From: Ceratodon purpureus
Lineage: Eukaryota; Streptophyta; Bryopsida; Pseudoditrichales; Ditrichaceae
Length of the DNA: 64,000 nucleotides
NCBI GenBank assembly: GCA_014871385.1
Contig: CM026426.1
Location: forward strand, 108,012,070-108,076,069
Reading direction: 5' to 3'
Each line of letters begins with the position of its first letter. Positions within the stretch are counted from its first letter, which is position 1. Below, in pieces: positions 20,669-33,800 of the stretch. Under the pieces are notes generated by a model. It was not told the origin of the DNA, searched no databases, and was given only the letters and a program-made list of their open reading frames with translations. The position numbers and the translations under genes are program-made.

Positions 20669-22039
20669 CACTACGAGGAGTATATTATTTTGGGAACTTT
20701 AATAAATTTTAAAACACATACGTTTTTTATGATGTTACTCATGACGTTTGTTTAAACACACGAATGTTAAGGGAGACGTCTAGAATGACGTACTTTTGTC
20801 TATCCATAGGGATGACTTTCATCGGGTTTGATGAACAAAGGCCGCTAGGATTTGCTGCCTTAGTTAGGTCATGATACTTTCAGGGAAGATATAAGGCTAA
20901 AATCTCATTCTTGCTTTCATTTCTACACATCAGAGTTCTAGAGTATTAGAGATAAACATGTCGGGTTTTTACAAGTTTCTCTTCTTTCTTTGCCATTCAT
21001 AGGTTGTTGAAGGGCTGGAGGTGTTAAGTTTTGTAGGTTTTAATTGGGTTTGGTCTTAAAGGAAAAACTCTTAAACAACTTTTTTGAGTTCCATTCTTAT
21101 CATGATTGTTTTGGAAGTATTTACTTGTGTTTGAGTGGAGTATGACAACTATGTTGTGAGTATTTATGTTTGGGGTGACAAAAAACAGTGATGCATTGTT
21201 TCTTTTGGTCACTTGAAGCTTGTTGCAAGTTGGGTTTGGTATTAGGGTTTCAGATAAGATGACGTTATCTAAGATGTTGTTTATGACATTATGCGAGATG
21301 CTATGGAAAACATGTTGTGAGATGTTAGCTTAAACGCTCGAACTTTCTATCTGTCATCGAACAAGACATCTATTGCAGGTAGGAAGACAAGGGCAGACAC
21401 GGAAAGGAGGAAATGAACTCATGGGTTTGATTTCTGCAATGTCAAGGGTGACATTATTTCAAAAATCTGTATGTGATGAGCCGCATTTTCTACATGTCAT
21501 CATTGATGATTATTTTAACTACCATGGGTCTAGCATGACGTCACAAACAACACTCCGATGTTTCTTCTAATGTCATAGTCAACATCATGGGCAACATAGA
21601 AAGTGTGTGCATGACATCCGAATCGCTGACGTGGACAGTCCACGTCAACATTTTAAGATTTCCACGTCATCATTTTCAATTTCCACGACATCATTTTAAA
21701 TATTCCTCGTTACTTTTTGAAAATCCACGTCACCGACCCGGTCAATTTCAGGCTACTGAAGAAAAAATCTCATGTGGCTACTCCGAACTTAATCAAGCTT
21801 AGGTGACACCCTAAATCCCTCCACGCGGGTCTTTCTAAAGAGCTAAGATAACCATGTTGGTTTTGAGGTCAGAGAAAAAACGTCACGTTTTTTGCCACGT
21901 TTATCCAAAATTTTAGCATTAAGAGTCACATCAAAAATAACGGATTTTAGATGACATCGCGGTTAACAGGGCATATGTTTCCTGCAACATCCAACCATAT
22001 TATTCTTCATGACACAAAAAACTACTTTTTCTTATAGTG
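20669..22039. mobile_element. non-autonomous CACTA-like element
   Basis: The right end, TTTTTCTTATAGTG at 22026-22039, is the inverse of CACTATAAGAAAAA, a typical CACTA terminus. The proposed left end, CACTACGAGGAG at 20669, matches less well. In between there are about 20 copies of (A)TGACGT/ATGACAT in both orientations, as expected for subterminal transposase sites, and no transposase frame. No matching 3-bp target duplication was seen, so the left boundary is tentative. Confidence 0.55.
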
Positions 22040-22922
22040 CTACGCCCACCTTCATAATGAAACCGACTTATAACAAGCCATTCACTGGGCCCGACTTGCG
22101 GCAAAAAACGACCCAAATACTATCACTATACTTATCTCTCCGGACTCTAACTGGTACAAAAATTTAACCCAAACATTGGCGTGTTCTTAGATACACACTT
22201 TATTAGACACTTTGCGGTAGATACTATTACATACGAAGAACCTACAATATCCCTGAACTTAACATTGAGAGAAAAGAACTATCTACTCTACGAATACTCT
22301 GCATCCATCACCAAAACAATAGTTTTGCTAACAATAAACAAATGAATCAACTCACGCACATAATAAACAACCTCCGCATATTACAAATCTATACACAAAT
22401 TGCACCCCTTACCCCCCTAAATACCCCTGTTAATCCTAGTAAAAAATGGTCTAAATTAGATTATCCAAACACATCCACAAATAACCCCAAACCTATCCAC
22501 AGCTTCTAAATTATCAAACAAATTTACCACTAAAATTCCACCCCCAATTGGGGTACTACACTGATGGCTCCTTTAAACCCCCCAAAGAAATTGGCCCTAG
22601 CAAATGGTTGAGAGAAAGAGATGGACATGGTATTTACAGCCCCAAATGCCTTAATATCCCCAAAAGACTCCACGGACACCAAAATATACTACTTGCAAAA
22701 ATGATGGCAATACTCAAAACACTAAGAATTATCAATATGCAATACCTTAACAAATTTGCATATATATATTTGCTAACTGTCCAAACGTATTATTCTTACT
22801 TAACACACAAATAAAACACTTGACACTATATAATAGCCATTTGGATCAAAACACACTTGCCTCCATGGTAGAACTACTACAATTAAAAACACAACCAATT
22901 ACACTATACAAAGTTAGAGCAC
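22040..22922 (+). pseudogene. LINE ORF2, left half (RT-RNase H linker and RNase H)
   Basis: Frames joined across several stops and shifts give the region before RNase H (AIHWARLAAKNDPNTITILI), then the RNase H domain: YTDGSFKPPK with the first Asp, GIYSPKCLNI, KRLHGHQNILLAKMMAIL, and ITLYKVRA. The expected His follows only after the interruption, at 51035. There is no reverse transcriptase domain here, so the copy is 5'-truncated or cut by the CACTA-like element on its left. Many stops mark it as old. It is interrupted at 22922 by a 5-bp-duplication insertion. Confidence 0.8.
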
Positions 22923-23995
22923 TATAGAGCTACTTACTAGTTTTAAGCCTTAATTCTTAAGAATAAGAAAATATAGCTATAAAAACCTTAAAAAATTAGA
23001 ATCTAAGTGCTTTAAGTAGAGTGAAATCCTTAGAATGTGAAGAGGGCTTAAAGAAACTTAATTCACATTAAGAATAGTAAATAGTTTAAAAATAAAACAT
23101 AAGAATATAGGTTAGGTGTGAACATAGTAAGAGGTGCAGCCTTTATTAAGAGATGTACCCCTTGTTAAAAGGTACGACTTTATAAAGAGTTGCAACCTTA
23201 AAGAGATGTGCCATCTTAAAGGTGCACCCCTTAAGAAAGGGTGTAGCCCTTAAAAAATTGCCTATATCACCCTCTTCCTCAAGGTGTAAAGCACCACATA
23301 ATGTACAATGTGTGTCCTAGCTTTGGAAGCTAATTTTGCAATGAATATATGTTAATTCTTTAAGTTTGCACACAGGAATTGTGTAGAAACTTGTAGGTGT
23401 GTGTTTGTTGTTTCAATGCTTTAAACATTAGCTTGAAAGGAGTGGTGTTTGGCATTATTAAAAGTGAAAATTAAATAGTTCTTCATCGAGAATTAAGAAA
23501 AGACCTTAATTGTGTTGAATGTTGATTGCAATTAAGATAAGATTGTAATTTAAAAATTAGTTGTAAGTACTTGAGCTTTAAGTATAAGTGAATAAGTGAT
23601 TAGAACTTGAGTGAATCAAGACTCTAAGAAGAGTTGAATGAATTAATTCATTGTGAGAACTGACTGAGATAAAGAAGTTGTGTATGGAATTGATGATTGC
23701 ATAGTGCACACATAGTGCATTTATATTAGAAGCCTTAAGTCAATTTTATCTTAAGTATATGATATACTAACTTAAATGATCTTTTAAGTGCAAGGGAGGA
23801 TTGCTTGGAATTAAGAAGATTGGAGCATGCTAATTACATAAGGTAATTGGCGCTTTAATAAATCAACTTAATTAAAGAACAAGCAATGAGTGATGCAGAG
23901 AACTACATGGAGAAGCTCCATGGTCAAGTGACAAGGTAAGAAGTCAACTTATATGGTCTAAAGGACTTTTTAGACTTATCTCACTCAAACCTTAA

Positions 23996-24008
23996 TCCTT
24001 TAGTGCCC
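23996..24008 (+). repeat. piggyBac left terminal inverted repeat
   Basis: TCCTTTAGTGCCC follows a TTAA at 23992-23995 and matches 12 of 13 bases of the inverted right end (50794-50806). Confidence 0.8.
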
Positions 24009-25160
24009 GGCCTGTTTGGAGGGGAAACTGGTTTTCGCTGACTTTGCTGCGTAAATCATGCGGTTGTGTCCGATACAAATGGAATTTTTCACATCTGATG
24101 GTTGGAAATGGAAACCAACTCCGTGCTTTGTGATGTGCTTGTGAAATTTTAGAGTGCTTTATGCAAAATCCGGAGATATTGTTGTGTATTTGGACCTAAA
24201 AATCGCAGTAAAATCAGGTCTACGGTTTAGGGACCGTTCTGAAACAGGAAGAAACTAATGTTCAAAAAAATCTCAATAACAGACGGTGCCTTGGACGCAA
24301 AACCTCACACGTCGAAGGTTACAATGCAAGAATCCAAACTTCAAAAATGTTTTTTCTCTAATTCTTATTCAATTTCTTCTGGTAAAAACAGGGTCAGCTC
24401 TACGATGTAGTCCAGATTTTTGGTGACTGGAATCGTGTGGCTATATAATCAATCTTGCGAATCCAAACGGTGACAATCCTCTTATGCACACACAAAGTGC
24501 ATTGATCTAAAAAAACACCTCTAAATCATCCTACTGTGATCACCATCCTGAAAAATACGTTTCTGCAGTATTCTACCTCTGCACCGTACATTTCTTTCAC
24601 GCTCCACACTCAACCTCTCATTGACAGACATGTGGCAATTCTTTCCCCACCTGCGAGGCGAGTGAATTCACATCGGCATGGGGAGCGACCACGGACGACG
24701 AAAGACACCCGGGAGCGACCACTGCCCCGCAAGGTGCACGCCCAGGGAACGTAGCAGGTTTAGAGTGGACCCGTGATAGGAGAGGGGCCATGGCGGTTGG
24801 GGACTGTTGTCCTCTTCAGCCGAAGGGGAGTCAAAACAACCGTTGGCCTAGAGCTGTCCATACCGACAGAAAAGACCTGTGCCAATGATGGGGGTGGTTG
24901 AGGGAAATTCGATGGGAAGGGGGGGGGGGAGGGGGTTCTCCTGCAGTCTGAGAATGTCGCCGAAGTCAGCGTGCTCCTCCTGCTCGCGGTGTACCTGCTG
25001 GTGCGAAACATGACGTCAGAAATTAACACTAATTCTCGTAATATGCAACCACTTGGAGGAGAAGTGATCTGCCGTCTTCGGTGTTTTCAAAAATGCATGA
25101 CTCTGAAGGTGCTGTGATAAAGTACGAAGTGTAGGGGAAACACAATGTAAGCGATTGCGA

Positions 25161-25814
25161 TTAGGGTTTGGAGATTTCCGTAACACACTCACCTGGGGTT
25201 CGATGTTGAGCGAGATAAGCAAGGGCCGCCTCAATGCCGGGCCAGGGGTCATAAGAGTCGGCTAGGAGGGATGCCGCGCCTGGAATGCAGCTCGAGTGCT
25301 CAGAGTCGATGGTGCCGGAACTTGGCAATGTTGGCGAGGAGAGGGAAGGGCTACGAGCCTGCGAATCCAAGTTGCTCACATCGAGGCGGGCGGGATTGGG
25401 TGCGCAAGGGTGTGTACTGCCCGAAAGCGCCTCATCCAACACCCGTATCCACTCCGACGTCCTCGCAGAGACCGGAGATGGTTGCGGAGCAAGGTGTGTG
25501 GGGGCGCTGGCCTTGCTCTCTGCATTTACAACCATGTGGGCTTGAGTGGGAGAAGAGGTTAGGAGCGGTTCCTCGTGCGCCATTGGAAAGGTGATGCCGC
25601 TTCGGTCTTCCATTTCAAGACGCTCGAGAGTGCAGGCAACGGACCAGAACCAAGGTGCACCCGGTCCGAGTAGATCTAGAAGCCACTGGGGCCGTGGCGT
25701 TGCGATGACCCCGGTACGGCGCCAATCCTCCACTGCCTGCAGCCATGGCCAAAGCTGCGACCTGTTCAAGGGGTCTGGTCGGCGACGGCCTCGGCAGTGT
25801 GTTCCGCCGGCCAT
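25161..25814 (-). CDS. piggyBac-element accessory ORF, first exon
   Basis: The ATG at 25814 opens a 217-residue frame; a strong donor (CCCCAG|GTGAGTG, exon end 25193) suggests splicing after about 207 residues. The N-terminal 75 residues are Trp-rich and look folded (RSQLWPWLQAVEDW, PRPQWLLDLLGPGAPWFW). The remainder is Ser/Pro-rich and disordered. A second exon probably lies at about 24760-25000, where one frame reads EEHADFGDILRLQENP, but I could not fix its acceptor phase. It lies downstream of the piggyBac transposase on the same strand. The family is unrecognised; no sign of decay is visible in exon 1. Confidence 0.45.
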   Translation of the reverse strand: MAGGTHCRGRRRPDPLNRSQLWPWLQAVEDWRRTGVIATPRPQWLLDLLGPGAPWFWSVACTLERLEMEDRSGITFPMAHEEPLLTSSPTQAHMVVNAESKASAPTHLAPQPSPVSARTSEWIRVLDEALSGSTHPCAPNPARLDVSNLDSQARSPSLSSPTLPSSGTIDSEHSSCIPGAASLLADSYDPWPGIEAALAYLAQHRTPGECVTEISKP

Positions 25815-27193
25815 GGTTTAGTGCCAACTTGGCGCTGCCTTGCGGCCGCCCAGGATCGTGGCACGTCCACGCCTGATGCTATTGCTTCTGAGCGCCCTCA
25901 GAGGACAAGACCTGCACAGATACACGGCAAGAAGATGCAACTCCAGAAGAGGCAGGAGGGGGTTAGGGTGACGCCACTAAAGGACTGCTTGAACTAAACA
26001 GAGTGTCGTAAACAGAAATGGAAGATGACACAATCATTGGAAATTCATGAAAGGACAGACACAATTATCATCAAATCAAATAAGATCAAGGGATCATAAT
26101 TAATAAAACTTCAAATTTATTAATCATGTACCGCCTCAGGCCTAGCTCACATCATGAGGCTCTACAACATGACACAACGGCTTAACATAGGGCTCCTCAC
26201 AAGGAGGAGGTAGCGGCAGAACATGGAGTCGGCATCTGCATACCACCTATCTGGTGGGCCGCATAACACTGCTGGATAATCGACGACATAGAGAGGAAAA
26301 TATAGGCGATTGCCCAACGCCAATCCGGGTACTTTATAGCAGGAAAAAACTGTAGGCAAGCTTGAAGAAAGGATCTCTTCCGCACAGGATCCACTACGAG
26401 GAAGTCACTGCCCCAGGTCGGTCGAGTAAGTCAGGGGCTTGCTCGAGGTTAGAAACCGCCACATCAACAAGGAAGTTCGATGTCCAAAGCACGGGGTACC
26501 TTCACACCAAAAGAAACATACACAGACGACGAAGAGGATTGAACAACTTCAGCATGGGGTGATGCAAGAGAGCATGGGCCCCCGACTGCTTTGGTATGTG
26601 GGGGCCCTAGTGAGTAAACACCACAAAACGGATGGCTTCTAAGAGATTCAGTAAACAGAAAACTAGAAACAAAGAGAACCATGAAAAAAAAAAAAAAAAA
26701 AAAAAAAAAAGGGACTCACGGAATGACGAAGACCATGGACAACCATGAACGGTGGGGGATGGGGATGGAGGTAGGCGGTAAACCGAGACGGAACACGGGA
26801 AGAGCACATGGGAAGACTATAGGGGAAACACCATAGCGAGCTAACGGGACGTAGGAACGCAGATGACTAGCAGCATGAGGGAAACAAAACAGGGGAAAAC
26901 CACATAACTGAGGCAGAGGACTATGGTGGATACTTGGTCAAGGAGGCGGGGGTTTGTTTCGAGCCCCTGCCCTTCTAGCAGCGGCTCTAGTGGCATCGAA
27001 TATGGCCCAAGTTTTTTGCCTGAAACATGCAGGGAAACGGTTCTCATAAACTGAACATAAAATGACCAATGACTATAAGAGCAACAACAGAGGGGTTTGC
27101 AAAAGAAAACCTCACCTCCAACGGTGCATCCACCGGCGAAAGCCAGGTGTGTCAAGCAGGCGCTTCCACTCTGCAAATAAAACTCAACGTCAG
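25815..27193. other. spacer between accessory ORF and piggyBac transposase
   Basis: No supported gene. Includes a 28-bp A run at about 26682-26710. Open frames here lack family resemblance and good starts. Confidence 0.4.
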
Positions 27194-29265
27194 TCAAGTG
27201 TTCGCGGATCCATGAAACCAAAGGAAGCATAGGCCTGGGCACATCGACCACTCTCTGCAGCCGTTGCACACCCAGAACGTGCGCCTCTTGCAGACGCGGC
27301 ATCTTCTTCGCAAGGATGACTTGGAGCTATGGCAAGGTGAAGAGCGCCTGGCTAGACTGGGACGGGCAGCGTGGCTTTACAGCGCCACTGGAAGATGCGC
27401 GGCTCTGAAGAGACTGTCCGTTGCATGAGGATCGCCAAGGTGTTACTGGCGCAGTTGCAGCAGAGAGACCTCCAGCCAAGCATGCTGCAACTCTGGGCGG
27501 GGAAAGTAAGCCACACTCCAGAGTGCTGGGTATTGGATCAGCGGCGGACTCAGGTGCAGGGGCACCATTCACCGATTCCTGAGATAGGAGTAAATCCTCT
27601 GTCTCTATGTCAGCTTCTTCATCTACGGGGGCCGTGCTGGGAACTGCAGTGGCCGAGACCGGGATGTCGACGGAGGCACCAGGGCGAGTTTGGGGGTTAC
27701 TCCCACTGTCTGAGACCAGAGGGCATCCCATGAGTTCGTGTGCGAGAACAAGCATAAACCTTTCGTGGTCCACCGGCTTCTCTGCGACATCAGTACAGAT
27801 ATGCTTGTACCTGAGATAGAAGTTAGTTGTGGCAGAGTCCAGGGCGAAGATGAACAAACGGTGCCACCATTTTTTTGTAAAAATCTGCGTGGTGTAGCTG
27901 GCCCGCAGTTGGTCTTGCGTGTCCACCCCTCGCATCATAGCCGAATACACCTTCTGGATGGGGCTTGTCGGAATCTCTATTTTCCCTCCACTTTGATGGC
28001 GGGTTGTTATCACCCCTCCCCTAATCATCAGGTCTGCCACAGTGCTGAGGAAGCTCACCCCCTTGGTGTCCTGCCAATGGATTACCGCCATAGTACGCTC
28101 CTTATGCATCCTGATTTCCAGCCAGCCCCTAGGCGTTTTCTCTGGGACGCACAGGCTTGTAGGAAATCCAAGCCGTCCCTGCCTTGCGATGCCCACGGCA
28201 TAGAATCCTCTCTTGAGCAGGTCGTTGAATAGCATGGGGCTCGTAAAATAATTGTCCATCACGACAGTGTTCCATCTCCCTTCCCATCCATTCGTCAACC
28301 TTGTCACCTCCCCTGCACCAGCTCCGCAGGCATGGTGAGGCAAGCCCGCAATGGCTTCATTTGCAGCCCCCACATATACCTCTAGATTGAGAACGTACTT
28401 CGTGACACTGCAACAGAGGCACCACAACTTGATGCCGTGAGTGATTGGTTTCAATGGATGGTATTGCTTGAAGGAGCAATACCTTCCATTGTAGGGCACC
28501 ATGGACTCATCCACACAGAGGTACGGAGAAGCATTCCATAGAGCTTGGAAATTCTGTACGAGGGCATCCAGTAGCCAACGGACCTAAGCAATGGGGTCGT
28601 ATCTCGGGTCCCGCTTGTCGTACTTTAGGGAGTCCTTGCTGGCTATGTGCAAACACTGGAGGATGTACAAGAACCTCTTCCGCCGCATGGTGGAAGCTAC
28701 GGGCTTGCAGCGCAGAGTGTCGCTCTGAATAGCCCAGAAGTCCCGCACCCTTGGCTGCTTTCTAACCGCCATGAGGACACATATCCCCAGAAATTGCCGA
28801 TGCTCCTTCAAGCCGATTTTTGCCTCAACGTCTCGTCCACCCTTTCGTTTCCCAGTAAGAGGGTCCACCCACTCGGCGTACGCATTTGACTCCTTCACGA
28901 TATTCCTTTGAATGGTGTCGCTCCAGATATCCAGGAAACATGTCACGGGGTCCAAGGCTTGCCGGTACAATACTTTCAATCCAGCCTTTGGCCCTGCAAA
29001 TTCCTCCCGGGGGAGTAAAGACCACGACTTGGCGTGCAAATTAGTGTCCGCTCGTACCTCGCCTCAAAGGCCTGATCCTCTTCTCTCAATGGTCCGTATC
29101 GGTACTGCCCAACGCCAGCCAACATGGCATCCGCCCCTTCCCCGCCACTGCCACCTGAATCGCCATCTGAAAACTGATAACCGCCCAATGCGCGTGGTCC
29201 ACTCCCGTCTCCTCTCTAGCCCCCTGCACAGTCCTGGCTCACGGCGTCTGGTATCCAATCGGGAT
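27194..29265 (-). pseudogene. piggyBac transposase, C-terminal portion
   Basis: Continues the frame begun at 47652 on the far side of element 2. It shows the three expected catalytic Asp contexts: VDESMVPYNGRY, VVMDNYFTSPMLF and GVDTQDQLR, each followed by conserved family text (KWWHRLFIFALDSATTNFYL after the third). The C-terminal cysteine-rich zinc domain is present but in another frame, at about 27305-27197 (RRCRVCKRRTFWVCNGC, then CPGLC and WFHG), ending at TGA 27194-27196. Lesions: TAG 29216-29218, a shift near 29040, TAG 28584-28586, and a shift before 27330. Downstream of the third Asp is a Ser/Pro-rich linker unusual in length. Non-functional but recently enough broken to read. Confidence 0.9.
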
Positions 29266-30039
29266 GGGGGGAAGCATCCTAGGATGTCTAGGTAGGAACG
29301 TCACACTGTCATTTCCTCTGAATTAGAGATTTTTGACCTTGTGATTGGGTTTAGGAAAAATGATTTTTTTTTATCATTGTATTCCAGCAAGTTCCAGCAC
29401 TCATTGTTTTTGCATAGTATGAAGAGATAATTAGAAATGATTGGTGTTTCGTATTCCTATGAGTTTAGTTTGCTAAAAAATTCAGGAATGTCACAATGAG
29501 AAGTCATACAGTCAGGAACTTGTTATAAGTACCCGGTGTGTTAGTTTTTGAGATGCATTGATTGGGTTGGGGCGTACAACGTTAGGCTACTTGATTTTGT
29601 TTTTTATTTTGCAATAGGCCAGAAACTATTTTTTGGGGGAATTTTCGAAATGGCCGCATCCTGGAATTATGAGGGCGCTGGGAGTAAGGAAAGGAAATTC
29701 GACTCTGATTTGTACTATTCCAGTTTTGGCACCTAGAATTTTCACTCCTCTAACGGCTTGCAATTGCTGATTGCCTGCGACCTATGTTCTCTAGAACTTA
29801 ACGACCATAAAGAATCTGGAAATAGGAAAAGGAAACGGTTGAATTCCAGTAAAGTCGTTCATTCCTAGGACCCTTAGTTCCTTGGCCACTTTAAATCTGC
29901 GCCGTTAGATCGTAATCCAACTGCATGTGACGACACCACGGTTGGGATACCGTCTTCTCTCTCACCTGGGTTTCCCTGTCGACACTGTCCGCGGCTGCGT
30001 GAGTTCCTGCGCAGTTGAGTTATAGGAAATTTTGTAAGT

Positions 30040-30345
30040 ATGGGTTCACGACGAAGTTCTTCAACTGCTTCACAAGCGTTGATCACTGATTTTTTTCAAC
30101 AAGAGAGAGTGACAGAACGTGAGGTTGACGAGTGGTTTTTTTATCAGACGTTGATTACTGACTTCTACAGGGAGAGGGAGGAAACAGTAGAAGTCGATCA
30201 ATCACTTTCGGAGCGTAGCTTCACTGATTCAGAGTTCCATAGCGTTCTGGACATAGAGCCACAAACCCCAATCTCACAGTTAAGTTTGAGATACTCAGAT
30301 TGCACTCATGTTTCCGAAACCCCTGAAATAGAGTTGCAAGACTGA
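30040..30345 (+). CDS. element 2 small protein with two PCNA-binding (PIP) boxes
   Basis: ATG at 30040, 101 residues, stop at 30343-30345. Residues 12-19 read QALITDFF and 36-43 read QTLITDFY. Both satisfy the PIP-box pattern Q-x-x-(I/L/M)-x-x-aromatic-aromatic, and both have the Thr-Asp at positions 5-6 that defines PIP degrons. The first also has Arg at +4, as in p21-type degrons; the second has Glu there. The rest is acidic and Ser/Thr-rich, probably disordered. A donor-like GAG|GTAAGT follows at about 30399, so the ORF may sit in the transposase 5' leader (upstream ORF) or be its own transcript. Family knowledge: such motifs bind PCNA and can recruit CRL4-Cdt2; the role here is inferred. 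Confidence 0.6.
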   Translation: MGSRRSSSTASQALITDFFQQERVTEREVDEWFFYQTLITDFYREREETVEVDQSLSERSFTDSEFHSVLDIEPQTPISQLSLRYSDCTHVSETPEIELQD

Positions 30346-30880
30346 ACTTCGGTTTTGATTCGGAGGTTCAGTCCCAGATGCGTAAATGCCTGTGGTGAGG
30401 TAAGTGCCGAATTCATATTTTGGAATGCCTAATGGGTTTTTGTCATATTTCATTTAATTTTGTTTTCAAAAATTTCGTAGTCTCTAATCATGACTTCCTT
30501 TTTTGCAGGTAAAAGGTTCGGTACCTAATCAGGAAGGAAGTATGCTTGCGGTGGTTTCTGTATGATGAAGTTCGAAGTAGATTAGAGCTCATGAATGTGC
30601 CTGCTAAGTGATGCATACATAGAGCAGTATTATATAATCTTAGATAGGTTGTCAAAACGTTAATGTCGAGTATATGAGTGGCTGGGGGTAGATACTCCAC
30701 CGTTGACTCTCTTTAATAAACTAGCTACTGCATTCCAATCGCTGAAATCAATTTGTAGAGTTGGTCGACTTCCTATGCAGCCGGTGACTTTGAGCAGGCC
30801 TTGTGGTTGTCATCGTTACGATTAATATTTCAGCAATTAGGATCGTTAGTTATATCTGTTCTTCTCTAACAGTTTTTAGG

Positions 30881-33800
30881 ATGGCTCCTCGTAGAGATGA
30901 TAGACGACTTGGAGAAGGTAGCAGAGCCCGATTAGCTCTTCAGGAAAACTTAGTTTTGAAAAGGGAGAAAGCGGCTCTCAGACAGAAGAAGTGCCGAGAG
31001 AGGAGGAAGGAGATATTACAGAGGGTGTGTCAGGATAGTTTAGAGAGTGATGTTAGTGTGGTCAATATCCAAAGGTCATCTACTCGTGCAGCAGAGGATT
31101 TAGCTCTGAGATGGTTTGATGAGACAAGTAGCAGGGGAATAGAGTATCAACAAGCCTTGCTACCAAAGATTCTCAAACACAGTATTTGGCGTAGTGTACT
31201 CCCTAATTACTCTAACATGGAGGTAGCTTACAGTGCAGTGTCAAATATTTCTCAAGGATGGCAGTATGTTAAAGGTGGTCATTCCAGAGACCAACAACGA
31301 GCCACGAATGTGATCATTCCCATGCTTCTAAGTTCGGGTGGTATTAGTGCTAGACAGACCAGTTTGTTGACAGGAATTCACAGACGAAACTTGAAGTCGG
31401 GTTTGGTGAGGAGGCTAGTGTTAGAGTCAAAATCTGATAAAAGTCTTTGGGCAGTTTGTGGACGGCAAAGGCGAGTTGATTGTCTACCTCCTCATGTGAC
31501 GAAGTTGGTAGAAGACTTCTGGACAGCAAACACCCGAATCAGCCCCAACAGAAAAGACGTCGCAAGGAAACGTATTGGTGTAAAGGAGTGGATTTACCAC
31601 CCCACACATCATCTCACCGAATCTCAGGTCAGTTAATTGATCACCTTGTTTAGCCACAGTGTATGGTAGAATAATGTCCAAGGTACTAGTATAAAAACTC
31701 TGCAAATAACATAGATACAGTGACTGGTCGATGCAGCCTATGTTACTTAGTCTCGGCCCTGAGCTATAATCCAGGAGTAGTAGTCTTTTGAAAAAAAATT
31801 GTTGTATTGTTCTAGTCTAATTCGTTTAGACAGTACTGCATTCCGTTAGTTTCTAGTTTTATCTCCAGATAATTTATCCACATTTCAGTTCCTCGGTTCA
31901 TTTTGATATTTCATTGGGTTAATTGATTAACATAATATTTTACAAGCAATTGAAATAAAAGTAATGCTGAAGTACTATCATGTTCACTATGCTCATCAGG
32001 AGACGATGCAGTGAGGGCAGCCACTGTTACTTCATCTTGGACACGATCTATAAGAAACGGAAAGTAATGCCGATGAATTATAGGAACAGTCTTGTCTAGG
32101 AATTAAAGGAACCGGAACTCAAGGAACAATAATGCAAGGAACAGTAATGTCTAGCTAGGAATTGAAGTCCTCATGTTTAGGAACGTTAATTCTAGGAACA
32201 GTTATGTAGTCCTAAGAATTCAAGTCGTCATGTATTTTTTAAATTTTTTATTTTTGCCTCAAAAGAAAAGTCTATTGCAAAAGAACAGTTCATAAGCCCT
32301 CATTGGGCGAGAGACAGGGCGTGGGTAGTCGTCATGTATTTCAATTCCTAGATTCATTCTAACTTTTTTTCCTAACAAATCTTGTGGATTTTGGCTCTTC
32401 AGCTTTCCTTCTACACGCGATTCAGAGTAGCACACAGTGGCGTCGAAATTGGAGTGCGATCTTTTGAGTCACTGAAACCTTGGTTTGTGCGGAGGATGCG
32501 GGAGTTCAACAGTTGCTGCTGTAGGTACCACGTGCAGATGGCTGAATTGAAGGATGCACTGAACTTCATGCGCCGTGGAACAGTGCACAAGAATTGCTCT
32601 TGCCAGTGTGAAGTGTGTCGACCAGAGGGTGGACAGGGTGAATGTAAAGCATCAGAGGTGACTTTTCAGTCAGTTACAAGACTCTGTGAAGAAGTTATGT
32701 GCCCAAAGCCCGAAGAAGAAGAGTTCCATGCATTCAGTTGCATTCGGGGAGATTGTACGATGTGTGGGGCTACGAAATTGAAGATTTGCCCCAACGAACT
32801 GTCTGGATGTACGAATGCTCTGGTTTCCTGGAAGCTGTTTGAGATGGTATTTGTAGGGAGAGGAGAAGACGGAAATGACAGGCATGCACTTCGTCTGGAG
32901 CACAAGTTGACCCCACCGTGTGACTTGGTATCATCTTTGCGGTCCCACTTGGAAGAATTTTTGGTCCACAATTTTGAGGCAAAGTGGCAGGATCAACAGT
33001 TCAAGGTATGCATGGGCAACTTAAGTCCTGATGCAATTGTTTCAGTTGTAGATTTCGCTGAAAACTATGCATTCAAGTGGCAGAATGAGGTTCAGTCCCA
33101 GCATTGGTTCAGTTTTCAGGTGTCAATCTTGGTTCATATTACATTCCGAATTCATCCTGAATGGGACGGGTTGGATCCTGAGAATAAGATACTCACGGAG
33201 TATCATTTTTATATCAGCGATGACAAGTCCCATGATAACAACTTTGTCCAATACTGTTTTGGGCTTCATAGAGATTTTTTGAAGGAACAAGGGTTTCTTT
33301 TCCCAGTGGAGCACATAGTCTTCTCTGATGGCTGTGCCTCGCAGTTTAAATGTGCGAAGTCACTGTATTTTGTTGCCAGGTATCCTTCTCTAACAATATC
33401 GGAAGAGTTACCCCTCGGTTGTGTGATGCAATGGAATCATTTTGGTACTGGTCATGGTAAGGGTCAGTGGGATGGAGCAGGGGCTCACGTGAAGGAGGCC
33501 CTGCGCAGGGAGCAAGTGAAGCCTGATGGAGTGCGGCTACATAACTCATCTGATGTGGTAACTTTCCTGCGTCAAGCAATGAACCGTGAATATGCTGGTT
33601 ACCACAGTGCTCGAAGATCAGTACACAGACATTTCTATGATGTAAAAGAGGCTGACGTGAACCAATTCCAGGCTCCAAATGCTCGCACTGTAGAAGGTAC
33701 CAGATCATTTCACCAGGTTAGAAGTGTTGGATTAGAGGGGACATCATTGCAGACCCGGCGACTATCTTGCTTTTGTAAGTTCTGCTTGGACGGTGGCGAT

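Noticed and set aside
26841-27302. 153-residue minus ORF below the piggyBac core
   Set aside because: Same frame as the core but the real zinc domain lies in another frame; its hydrophobic C-terminal part is not coding-like.
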